From: Acidobacteriota bacterium | GTDB taxonomy: Bacteria; Acidobacteriota; Terriglobia; Terriglobales; Acidobacteriaceae | Assembly: GCA_021851465.1 (NCBI GenBank) | Contig: JAJZDL010000057.1 | Coordinates: 1 to 13,540 of the forward strand | Length of the DNA: 13,540 bases | Reading direction: 5' to 3' | Part shown: one piece after another, positions 7,338-12,825 of the stretch | Layout of the letters: every line of letters starts with the position of its first letter | Numbering within the stretch: position 1 is the stretch's first letter | The notes under the pieces: model-generated | Seen by the model: only the letters and a program-made list of their open reading frames with translations | What the model was told of the DNA's origin: nothing | Database searches by the model: none | Made by a program: the position numbers and the translations under genes

Positions 7338-7470
7338 GCCTCCCAGTCTACCGAAAGTGTGCCGCGTACCCGTACGACGACGAGTCGATAGAGCCGATCC
7401 TGATGCATCGGCAACATAAACAGATATGGAAACGATCCGACCTGCCGAAGTTTTTGGCAGTGGGTCTCTC

Positions 7471-7507
7471 GAACCATGAACCGCAAAGCTATTAACTCTC
7501 ATGGTTC
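7471..7507. repeat. Inverted repeat GAACCATGA / TCATGGTTC
   Basis: Perfect 9-base arms at 7471-7479 and 7499-7507 enclose an AT-rich 19-base spacer. It could be a stem-loop or two half-sites of an operator. It lies about 150-190 bases upstream of the regulator start and 130 bases upstream of the thioesterase start. Confidence 0.5.
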
Positions 7508-7543
7508 CACTTTGGCATTCTTTCCATTTTCTTTGGGAATCCT

Positions 7544-7554
7544 TGGCAATGCCA
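7544..7554. repeat. Palindrome TGGCA-A-TGCCA next to a -35-like element
   Basis: This is a perfect 11-base palindrome one base before the TTGACT at 7556-7561. That position is typical for a transcription-factor site controlling the promoter. A related TTTGGCA half-site occurs about 35 bases upstream. Confidence 0.45.
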
Positions 7555-7555
7555 C

Positions 7556-7584
7556 TTGACTCAAGCGATACCCGGTGTCACTCT
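7556..7584 (+). promoter_or_regulatory. Possible promoter for the zinc-ribbon XRE-type gene
   Basis: TTGACT (five of six consensus bases) at 7556-7561 is followed after 17 bases by CACTCT at 7579-7584, with TG at 7576-7577 in the extended -10 position. The hexamer itself is poor, so this is tentative. Transcription would start near 7591, leaving about 70 bases before the likely ATG. Confidence 0.3.
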
Positions 7585-7659
7585 AGGTGCATCGCGAACC
7601 TCCGTTATCGGACGTGAGCGCTGCGGTCCTTGCTCTGGGTCCGCCCGCAACTACAACTG

Positions 7660-8193
7660 ATGGCAACCATGATGGCATCCGTTGAACAACGGGAGGTTCT
7701 CCGTTGCGACCACTGTAGTCTGGTGCAATTCCGCACAGCCAACTCGCTCTGCCGGCGTTGCCACAAGTGTCTTGAGGTTGAGGTTGTCGAGCCGGAACTG
7801 GCGGCGCTTACCCTAGTTCCACCACTGGCGGAGAAGGACGGCACCCTTCAGGTGGCCACCGCGGTGCGCGATCTGCGCCACGTACGCAACCTGTCGCAGC
7901 GCCAGCTTGCCGCGAGGATGGGTGTGCCACGCACCTACATCTCGAAGATCGAGAACGGCAAGGCGATGCCGACGCTGGGCTCGCTCGACCGCTTGGCGCG
8001 CGCGCTGAAGGTGGAGATCGGAGCATTGCTGCGCGACGCCAATACGCGCCACTTCGACGAGACCGCCGTGCTCACCGCCGACCCGTTCCTTGCCGAGATC
8101 GCCGCCTACACCTCGCAGCTCACCGACCTGCAGCGCTCCATCTTCCTCAACCACGTCCGCGAACTGGCCGCCGGACGCCGCCGAACTGCATGA
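7660..8193 (+). CDS. Zinc-ribbon plus XRE-family helix-turn-helix DNA-binding protein
   Basis: This probable transcription regulator has 177 residues from the ATG at 7660. An N-terminal zinc ribbon carries Cys16 and Cys19 (CDHC), then Cys31, Cys34 and Cys37 (CRRCHKC). After a short acidic linker comes a HTH_3/Cro-type domain at about 65-123, with LSQRQLAARMGVPRTYISK as the helix-turn-helix and IENGKAMPTLGSLDRLARAL as the following helices. The tail (about 130-177) is helical with FLNHVREL. A metal site joined to a Xre domain suggests zinc-dependent stability or metal or redox sensing, but that is inference. Start choice is uncertain: no Shine-Dalgarno precedes 7660, 7669 or 7672, and a TTG at 7630 is also in frame. 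It lies 107 bases before uppS. Palindromes upstream may be its own operators. Confidence 0.82.
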   Translation: MATMMASVEQREVLRCDHCSLVQFRTANSLCRRCHKCLEVEVVEPELAALTLVPPLAEKDGTLQVATAVRDLRHVRNLSQRQLAARMGVPRTYISKIENGKAMPTLGSLDRLARALKVEIGALLRDANTRHFDETAVLTADPFLAEIAAYTSQLTDLQRSIFLNHVRELAAGRRRTA

Positions 8194-8265
8194 GGATTGC
8201 AGCGCTGGTTCAGCACGATGCAGTGCCAGCGCGTGACCGCAATTTATTGCACAGGCTGAAGGGGG

Positions 8266-8290
8266 TATGCTAGCGTCATACCCTGCGAGG
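8266..8290 (+). promoter_or_regulatory. uppS: uppS -10-like element and ribosome binding site
   Basis: TATGCT at 8266-8271 fits a -10 hexamer and predicts a transcript beginning near 8278. GCGAGG (8285-8290) then lies ten bases before the TTG at 8301. An in-frame TAG at 8271-8273 rules out any start further upstream, so this element pair decides the start in favour of TTG. No good -35 is seen. Confidence 0.4.
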
Positions 8291-8300
8291 TCACTATCGC

Positions 8301-9242
8301 TTGCGCGCATCCACATCCAGGCCGGCCTTTGAACCCTGCTCCCGCCTCGACGAGCTGTCGGCGGAGGAGGCAGCGGTCTATCGCCAGCTCGACCCGCTCA
8401 AGATGCCGCAGCACGTCGCCATCATCATGGATGGCAACGGCCGCTGGGCGGGCAAGCGCGCGCTGAAGCGCTTCCTGGGCCACCAGCAGGGTGCGGAATC
8501 CGTCCAATTCGTCGTCGAAATGGCCTCGCGCATCAACCTGCCCTTTATCACGCTCTACGCCTTCTCGCTGGAGAACAATCTGCGCCGGCCTAAGTCCGAG
8601 GTCAACTTCCTGATGAAGTTGCTGCGCAGCTATCTGGTGGGCAATGTGCAGCGCATGAACGACAACAACGTGCGCATGGAGTACATCGGGCGCATCCACG
8701 AGCTGCCCAGCGAGGTGCAGGAGACGATGCAGTGGGCCACGAAGGCCACCGCGCGCAACACCGGGACTACGCTGACGCTGGCGTTGAACTACGGCTCCCG
8801 CTCGGAGATCGTCGATGCGGCGCGCGCGGTGCTCGCCGACCTGATCGCCGAGGCGCATCGGCGCGGCTGCTCGCTGGAAGACCTGCTCCAGGTGGATGGC
8901 ATCGAGGCGCGCCTGGACGAACACCATATCGCCGATGCGCTCTACACCGCCCACATGCCGGATCCCGACCTGGTGATCCGCACCTCCGGCGAACTGCGCA
9001 TCTCGAACTTCCTGTTATGGCAGATCGCGTACTCGGAGATATTCATTACCGACCGCCTCTGGCCCGACTTCCGCGGCATCCACCTGCTGGAGGCGATCCA
9101 GAGCTACCAGCAGCGTGAGCGCCGCTTCGGGGGCCTCGGCGAGAGCTTTACCGACGAGGACCTGGACGCACTCGAACCCGCCGCAGACGTCGCCCAGGAG
9201 ATCGTCGCCAAGCTGGCCCCCAAGCAGCTCGCCTCGCGCTAG
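8301..9242 (+). CDS. uppS: Undecaprenyl diphosphate synthase UppS
   Basis: This cis-prenyltransferase condenses isopentenyl diphosphate onto farnesyl diphosphate to make C55 undecaprenyl diphosphate, the lipid carrier for peptidoglycan and O-antigen. The 313-residue product contains HVAIIMDGNGRWAGKR at about 38-53 with the essential Asp44. YAFSLENNLRRPKSEV follows, and RTSGELRISNFLLWQ is at 227-241 (substrate-binding Arg and Ser). YSEIFITDRLWPDF is near the end. It is longer than the roughly 250-residue norm through an N-terminal extension of about 35 residues and a C-terminal tail. The TTG start is the only reasonable one upstream of the core; the next Met (35) would leave almost no N-terminus. 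It follows the zinc-ribbon regulator; the usual downstream partner cdsA is absent. Confidence 0.94.
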   Translation: MRASTSRPAFEPCSRLDELSAEEAAVYRQLDPLKMPQHVAIIMDGNGRWAGKRALKRFLGHQQGAESVQFVVEMASRINLPFITLYAFSLENNLRRPKSEVNFLMKLLRSYLVGNVQRMNDNNVRMEYIGRIHELPSEVQETMQWATKATARNTGTTLTLALNYGSRSEIVDAARAVLADLIAEAHRRGCSLEDLLQVDGIEARLDEHHIADALYTAHMPDPDLVIRTSGELRISNFLLWQIAYSEIFITDRLWPDFRGIHLLEAIQSYQQRERRFGGLGESFTDEDLDALEPAADVAQEIVAKLAPKQLASR

Positions 9243-9249
9243 GAGCCCG

Positions 9250-9278
9250 TGGCGCAAGCCGGGGATGGGCGTGCGCCA
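9250..9278 (+). terminator. Possible 3' hairpin of uppS
   Basis: TGGCGCA (9250-9256) and TGCGCCA (9272-9278) are perfect 7-base arms with a 15-base G-rich loop, beginning eight bases after the uppS stop. No T-run follows, so it may protect the 3' end or act with Rho; a standard intrinsic terminator is not supported. Confidence 0.35.
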
Positions 9279-9555
9279 GTAGGGTTGAGTCGTTGAACTC
9301 ACTCATTGTTCGTGGCGATGGATTGACCATTGTCGAGCACCACGCGCCCTTCGCGCCAATGCCCAGAATCGGCCCACCCACCGCGCCTGCAACTGCCTCG
9401 TCCAGACAAATCCGCGCCAAATCTTCTGGGCTACGCTAAACTCAATCCAGCCCATTGCTCTTCGCTGTTGAATCCGCCTATAGCAGGAGCGCACCACGCA
9501 GCGTTCAACAATCCGTCGTACGCGCCAGCCGGTGCTTGTGCGTCATAATCTGCCG

Positions 9556-9561
9556 TATGCT
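9556..9561 (+). promoter_or_regulatory. hemC: Probable -10 element for hemC
   Basis: TATGCT lies twelve bases before the hemC ATG and is followed by AG, exactly as upstream of uppS. Transcription would begin near 9568, giving a leader of only a few bases. This agrees with the lack of a Shine-Dalgarno before the ATG. No good -35 is seen at normal spacing; TTGTGC at 9536 is only 14 bases upstream. Confidence 0.4.
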
Positions 9562-9573
9562 AGATATCAGACC

Positions 9574-10650
9574 ATGACTGTACCAATCCGCATCGGCTCA
9601 CGGGGTTCCCAGCTTGCCCTCTGGCAGGCCAACCATATCGCCGCCCAGATCCGCGCACTCGGCCAAGCCGTCGAGATCGAGATCATCCGCACCACCGGCG
9701 ACCGCATTGCCCAGCAGGCGGATGACGCGGGCAGCGCTTCTGAACTCGGCGGTCCTGCCTCCGCCACAGACAGTCTCCCCTCCCTTGCGCCACTCGCCGA
9801 TGGCAAGGGACTGTTTATCAAGGAGATTGAAGAGGCGCTCGCCGACGGGCGCATCGATCTCGCCGTCCACTCGCTGAAGGACCTGCCCACCGCAATCGAC
9901 CCGCGCTTCGCTCTCGCCGCCATTCCGCCGCGCGCCGATCCCCGCGACGCCTTCGTCTGCCAGCGCCAGAAGGCGCTGCACATGCTGCCCACGGCAGCAC
10001 GCATCGGCACCACCAGCCCGCGCCGCCGCGCCCAGGTTCTCGCCCTGCGCCCCGACCTGCGCTTCGTCGAGCTGCGAGGCAACATCGACACCCGCCTGCG
10101 CAAGCTCGCCGAGGGTGCCTGCGACGCCCTCGTCCTCGCCGCTGCCGGCCTCGACCGCCTCAACCGCGTCGAGTGGCTGCACCAGCGCTTCGCTCTCGAT
10201 GAACTCTGCCCTTCACCAGGCCAGGGAGCGCTCGCGCTGGAGGTTCGCGCGAGATCTACCCGTGCCGCCGCCGAAGACGCTCGCGACGGCCATATTTATA
10301 GCATCGTCGCTGCGCTCGACCACCCCGAGACGCGCTTTGCCATCGAGGCAGAGCGCACGGTCCTCGACGCCCTCGGTGGCGGTTGCCAGCTCCCCATCGG
10401 CGTCCACTGCGCCCCCATCGGCGACCGATGTGCAACCGCTTCCAGCAACGAAGCTCCGGGCACACCCCGCGCCGCCAGTGCCCAAGGCGGCTGGCGCATC
10501 CAGGCCCAGGTGCTCGCGCCCGATGGTGAACGCATGATCTGCCACGCGTCCGATGCCGTCACCGGTATTGCCGCTCACGCCCTCGGCCTGCGCGTCGCGG
10601 AGGATTTAAAATCCCGCGGCGCACTCGGCTTGATTGAGCAATCCGCCTAA
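9574..10650 (+). CDS. hemC: Hydroxymethylbilane synthase (porphobilinogen deaminase) HemC
   Basis: HemC joins four porphobilinogen molecules into hydroxymethylbilane, the linear tetrapyrrole precursor of heme, in the cytoplasm. The product from 9574 has 358 residues. Domain 1 begins IRIGSRGSQLALWQA; the catalytic Asp is D95 in GRIDLAVHSLKDLP. GTTSPRRRAQ (145-154) and ELRGNIDTRL (166-175) bind substrate carboxylates. Cys271 in GGGCQLPIGVH carries the dipyrromethane cofactor. It is longer than the usual 310 residues because of two inserts: about 20 residues at roughly 47-77 in the mobile active-site loop before DGKGLFIKE, and a Pro/Ala/Ser-rich stretch at about 283-305 after the cofactor loop. 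The start is set by homology; a longer in-frame ORF from 9532 is unlikely. hemD does not follow. Confidence 0.95.
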   Translation: MTVPIRIGSRGSQLALWQANHIAAQIRALGQAVEIEIIRTTGDRIAQQADDAGSASELGGPASATDSLPSLAPLADGKGLFIKEIEEALADGRIDLAVHSLKDLPTAIDPRFALAAIPPRADPRDAFVCQRQKALHMLPTAARIGTTSPRRRAQVLALRPDLRFVELRGNIDTRLRKLAEGACDALVLAAAGLDRLNRVEWLHQRFALDELCPSPGQGALALEVRARSTRAAAEDARDGHIYSIVAALDHPETRFAIEAERTVLDALGGGCQLPIGVHCAPIGDRCATASSNEAPGTPRAASAQGGWRIQAQVLAPDGERMICHASDAVTGIAAHALGLRVAEDLKSRGALGLIEQSA

Positions 10651-10863
10651 CCGACCCGCCCCCCCGCCACCCCGATTGCCAGCGCGCCCCCGCGCCCGCG
10701 TTACGCCGCTTGCGCCATTGCAGATGTTTGCTTCTGCCTGCCTTCGCGCATCCACCACTCAGCCGATACGCCGGCCGGGGAGGACAAAATTAGTTGTTGT
10801 GTCGGCGGGAGGAATGGCGTAGCGCTGGGATTCAATTTGAATTGAGGAGTTGGGAGGGTTCCG
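10651..10863. other. Intergenic region after hemC
   Basis: It begins with a C-rich strand (seven consecutive C at about 10657-10663), then becomes mixed. The 3' half carries a 13-base perfect palindrome, ATTCAA-T-TTGAAT (10830-10842), 22 bases before the start codon of the damaged gene, which could be an operator. No promoter is clear and no gene is supported; a 171-codon minus-strand frame overlapping this part is judged spurious. Confidence 0.35.
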
Positions 10864-11405
10864 ATGTTGAAGTGGCTTGTGGTGTGTCCGCTGGTTTTAA
10901 TGCTTGGCATGGGCGATTCCGCCTTTTCACAGTCGTCGGTAGCGCCGGGGAGTGGCCCTACTCCAGTTGCAAATAAGGTAGCGAGCGGGCCTCCTCCCGC
11001 GAACACGTTGCAGGATGGGACCGCGATCAAGCTGCGATTGACGGAGAACCTGACCTCGGCGACTGCAAAGGCAGGCCAGCAGGTTGCGTTTGAAACGTTC
11101 GAAGAGACCGATGTAGATGGCGTGATGGTGATCGCCAAAGGCGCGCCGGCGCCGGCCACCGTGACCACTGCGGAGCCGTGTAAGAGCATGGGGCGCGCCG
11201 GGAAGCTGGACGTCAATATCGACAGCGTCCGGCTGCTCCGCTACCGCTCTTCGTTCACGGAAAAGACATTACGATTCCGAAGGGGACGGAGATCACGGCG
11301 TTTATCTCTGGCGACATGAAGCTGGACATGGCCAAGTTCGCGCCTTCTCCTGCTGGAGGCGCTGTCGTTGCGGGCCTTCCGAGCGCGGCGGAGAAGGAGA
11401 GTTGA
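10864..11405 (+). pseudogene. Damaged gene for an exported acidobacterial protein (internal deletion plus frame change)
   Basis: The first frame (ATG 10864, GGAGGG five bases upstream) encodes a signal peptide to about residue 23 and a family-like body with IKLRLTENLTSATAKAGQQV, a VIAKGAPA segment, and MGRAGKLDVNIDSVRL. After VRL the frame turns into Arg-rich nonsense ending at 11319. In the +2-shifted frame the DNA from about 11229 reads PAAPLPLFVHGKDITIPKG, then TEITAFISGDMKLDMAKF, ending at TGA 11403-11405. In intact relatives as I recall them, VRLADGEKAALRA leads through about 35-40 residues with a Gly-rich/hydrophobic part into FFPAAPFFLFMHGKDITIPKG. Here that middle is missing and the parts meet in different frames. 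The reading is a deletion pseudogene; a sequencing error alone would not remove the middle. The deletion length is estimated from memory of the family. Confidence 0.8.
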
Positions 11406-11448
11406 GTGGACTAGCCCTGCACCCTGGATCGGAGTGTGATCGGAAGGG

Positions 11449-11727
11449 TTATTCGATGATGTGGAAGGTGAAGAGCTTGCCAGCGCTGGCGGCGTTGACA
11501 GTGGAGACCGAGCCGGGCGGCAGGATGCCGTACTCGCCGGGGGCGGTGCCGGGGCCGAGGGTGAACTCGTAGAGACGCAGTCCGATCTTCTCGGACGAGA
11601 AGTCGATGTCGTCGCGCTTTGCGCCGGTGGAGCTGTGGATGACGCCGCCGGTCACGGAGCGGAACTTGCGGTTGTCGGAGTTGATGCGCATCTTGAGGAT
11701 CTGATACTCGGAGGAATTGGTGAAATT
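11449..11727 (-). pseudogene. C-terminal remnant of a secreted acidobacterial protein family
   Basis: The open frame reads NFTNSSEYQILKMRINSDNR, then KFRSVTGGVIHSSTGAKRDD, and ends APGEYGILPPGSVSTVNAAS then AGKLFTFHIIE and TAA. I recognise this as the last part of a larger exported family whose members end in a GEYGFLPPG...SAGKMYTF pattern. The N-terminal half, including the signal peptide, is absent. The frame opens directly after the TAG at 11728-11730, which is the stop of the upstream gene in the same frame. The only ATG (11691) lies inside the conserved region and has no ribosome binding site. It is therefore most likely a remnant left by a deletion, with translation possible only by TAG readthrough. 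Confidence 0.7.
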
Positions 11728-12270
11728 CTATCCCTTGCCTGCGTCGCCCATGTCGATGACTTCTTTGCCGGTGTGATCCTTGGCCGCCTGGAAGATCGTC
11801 TGAATATCCTTCTTCTCCAATTTGAGGACGATCAACGATTTCGAATCCTTATCGTGGTAATCGAGGTACAACCAATTGCTTTTTGACTGCGTGAGCATGA
11901 CTATCGCACCGGCTCCCAACGAGAAGACCATGACGATTGCGCCTGAGGTAATGCGGTGTTTCTTCGTATATTCGTACGAGAGCTTGTCGATGTTCGCATA
12001 AGGAATCGAAGCGATTTCGCGATCGGAAACACGAATCACGATGGCCTTGGTTGAATCACTGAAAACAAGCTTGGCGTCGGTTAGTTTGTTTTTGGGGTCG
12101 GCGAGCTTGACATTGCCGAACGTGACATCTGATTGCGAAGTCTGCGGAGGGGCAGAGACGACTGGACTGGAATTCGGATTGGCCGTCGCTGTAGCGGGAG
12201 TTAACGCCTGCTGAGCCACGAGCAGCGGACAACAGATCAAGCAAACGAATGCCGAATAGCTTTTATGCAT
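11728..12270 (-). CDS. Exported/membrane protein of unknown function, acidobacterial family
   Basis: The protein has 180 residues. The ATG at 12270 has AGGAG seven bases upstream. Residues 1-19 form a signal peptide with a Cys pair (MHKSYSAFVCLICCPLLVA). A Thr/Pro/Ser-rich stretch follows (about 20-45), then a beta-rich part with VIRVSDREIASIPYANIDKL. Next is SYEYTKKHRIT, a short hydrophobic helix (SGAIVMVFSLGAGAIVMLT), and the ending LYLDYHDKDSKSLIVLKLEK...HTGKEVIDMG. I recall IDKLSYEY(T/S)KKHR...GAGA...MLT(K/Q)SKSHWLY as a recurring acidobacterial pattern of unknown role. The end at KEVIDMGDAGKG looks natural, so the gene itself may be intact. Codon use is less GC-rich than in flanking housekeeping genes, suggesting accessory status. 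Its TAG stop is followed in frame by the remnant of another family. Confidence 0.8.
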   Translation of the reverse strand: MHKSYSAFVCLICCPLLVAQQALTPATATANPNSSPVVSAPPQTSQSDVTFGNVKLADPKNKLTDAKLVFSDSTKAIVIRVSDREIASIPYANIDKLSYEYTKKHRITSGAIVMVFSLGAGAIVMLTQSKSNWLYLDYHDKDSKSLIVLKLEKKDIQTIFQAAKDHTGKEVIDMGDAGKG

Positions 12271-12319
12271 GAAATATCTCCTAAGTGTTCAATGCACAAA
12301 GTGACCGTTTAGTGGGAGC

Positions 12320-12340
12320 GTAATAATCATCTATCATTAC
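12320..12340. repeat. AT-rich imperfect palindrome upstream of the 180-residue protein gene
   Basis: GTAAT (12320-12324) and ATTAC (12336-12340), with further AT pairs inside, form an imperfect 21-base inverted repeat about 50 bases upstream of the ATG at 12270. It coincides with the region where the minus-strand promoter should be, so it may be an operator or simply AT-rich promoter DNA. Confidence 0.3.
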
Positions 12341-12452
12341 CGGCGGAATGCACAAGCCTTTTTGGGGGGCCAGGCTCTACGCTGCTTCGGCGAACTCCGG
12401 GAGGGTTGGGCGGCACTTTTCTGCTTTTGGCTTTTGCCGCAGGAGTGGCGGC

Positions 12453-12458
12453 TATGCT
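12453..12458 (+). promoter_or_regulatory. Possible -10 element of the tRNA array
   Basis: TATGCT followed by AAAGTC lies about 55 bases before the first tRNA. The same TATGCTA heptamer occurs before uppS and hemC. The nearest -35-like TTGCCG (12434-12439) is only 13 bases upstream, shorter than usual, and GATACT at 12465 is an alternative -10. Confidence 0.35.
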
Positions 12459-12471
12459 AAAGTCGATACTG

Positions 12472-12498
12472 TGCGCTGCCCTTTTAACGGACAGCGCA
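12472..12498 (+). repeat. Stem-loop in the leader of the tRNA array
   Basis: TGCGCTG (12472-12478) pairs perfectly with CAGCGCA (12492-12498); CC/GG can extend the stem past one bulged A, closing an AT-rich loop. It ends 13 bases before tRNA-Thr, a plausible RNase processing feature of the precursor. Confidence 0.5.
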
Positions 12499-12511
12499 TT
12501 CGACTGTTTGG

Positions 12512-12587
12512 GCTGGCGTAGCTCAGTTGGTAGAGCATCTGATTTGTAATCAGAGGGTCGGGGGTTCAAATCCCTTCGCCAGCTCCA
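12512..12587 (+). tRNA. tRNA-Thr (anticodon TGT)
   Basis: The 76-base cloverleaf has acceptor stem GCTGGCG/CGCCAGC, D arm GCTC...GAGC, anticodon stem TCTGA/TCAGA around TTTGTAA (anticodon TGT, reading ACA and probably other Thr codons), and T arm GGGGG-TTCAAAT-CCCTT with two G-T pairs. The discriminator is T and CCA is encoded. It matches E. coli thrU in type and in being first of the array. Confidence 0.97.
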
Positions 12588-12611
12588 ATTTGAGCCAGAT
12601 CCAAGTTGCTA

Positions 12612-12649
12612 CCTGCCTCAGTCTGGGTGTGCCCAGCCTGACTGGCAGG
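12612..12649 (+). repeat. Strong stem-loop in the tRNA-Thr/tRNA-Tyr spacer
   Basis: Three stacked helices are visible: CCTGCC/GGCAGG (6 pairs), TCAG/CTGA (4 pairs) and CTGGG/CCCAG (5 pairs), closed by the loop TGTG, with one mismatch and a 2-base bulge. No T-run follows, so it is not an intrinsic terminator. It is a good candidate for an RNase III processing site or mRNA-stability element. Confidence 0.7.
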
Positions 12650-12689
12650 TTCCGGCGAGGGACGCTGCGGTTGCAAACGGGCGCAAGAT

Positions 12690-12776
12690 GCACAGGTGGC
12701 CGAGTGGTTAATGGCAGCAGACTGTAAATCTGCCACTCTTCGAGTTACGGAGGTTCGAATCCTCCCCTGTGCACCA
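12690..12776 (+). tRNA. tRNA-Tyr (anticodon GTA)
   Basis: The 87-base class II tRNA has acceptor GCACAGG/CCTGTGC, anticodon stem GCAGA/TCTGC around CTGTAAA (anticodon GTA), a long variable arm (CACTC-TTC-GAGTT region), T arm with GGTTCGAATCC, discriminator A and encoded CCA. It is the likely substrate of the TyrS encoded at 2398-3660. A T-rich stretch follows the CCA. Confidence 0.97.
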
Positions 12777-12825
12777 TTTATTTTGTGTTGCCGGTTGTTT
12801 GGTGCGGTTGTTCGTTGGAGATGGA

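Larger units (their letters stand above)
7338..7659. promoter_or_regulatory. Divergent intergenic region with inverted repeats
   Basis: This region lies between the thioesterase and the zinc-ribbon regulator. It is locally AT-richer around 7485-7560. It holds a 9-base inverted repeat with a 19-base spacer (7471-7507), an 11-base palindrome (7544-7554), and three copies of TTGGCA-like sequence near 7454, 7512 and 7543. A possible promoter for the plus-strand regulator is at 7556-7584. No gene is supported inside it. Confidence 0.5.
9243..9573. other. Intergenic region between uppS and hemC
   Basis: These 331 bases contain no supported gene. A hairpin lies just after the uppS stop (9250-9278). 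A TACGCTAAACTC element at 9432-9443 resembles the sequence before the tRNA array (TATGCTAAAGTC). The hemC -10-like TATGCT is at 9556. Minus-strand frames here give Arg/Trp-rich products without family features. Confidence 0.4.

Noticed and set aside
9148..9497. Minus-strand frames between uppS and hemC
   Set aside because: Arg/Trp-rich products without motifs, ribosome binding site or homology that I can recall.
10701..11216. Minus-strand 171-codon frame opposite the damaged secreted-protein gene
   Set aside because: No domain, no ribosome binding site; it mirrors a sense frame with signal peptide and recognisable family motifs.
11461..11886. Plus-strand 141-codon frame
   Set aside because: Opposite strand of the family remnant and the end of the 180-residue protein gene; no family features of its own.
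12350..12385. GCCTTTTTGGGGGGCCAGGC as an intrinsic terminator
   Set aside because: The T-run is inside the loop side of a 5-pair stem instead of after it, and no gene ends there.
12327..12569. Minus-strand frame beginning NPRPSDYKSDALPTELR
   Set aside because: This is the well-known false protein from the antisense strand of a tRNA-Thr gene; it overlaps the tRNA at 12512-12587.
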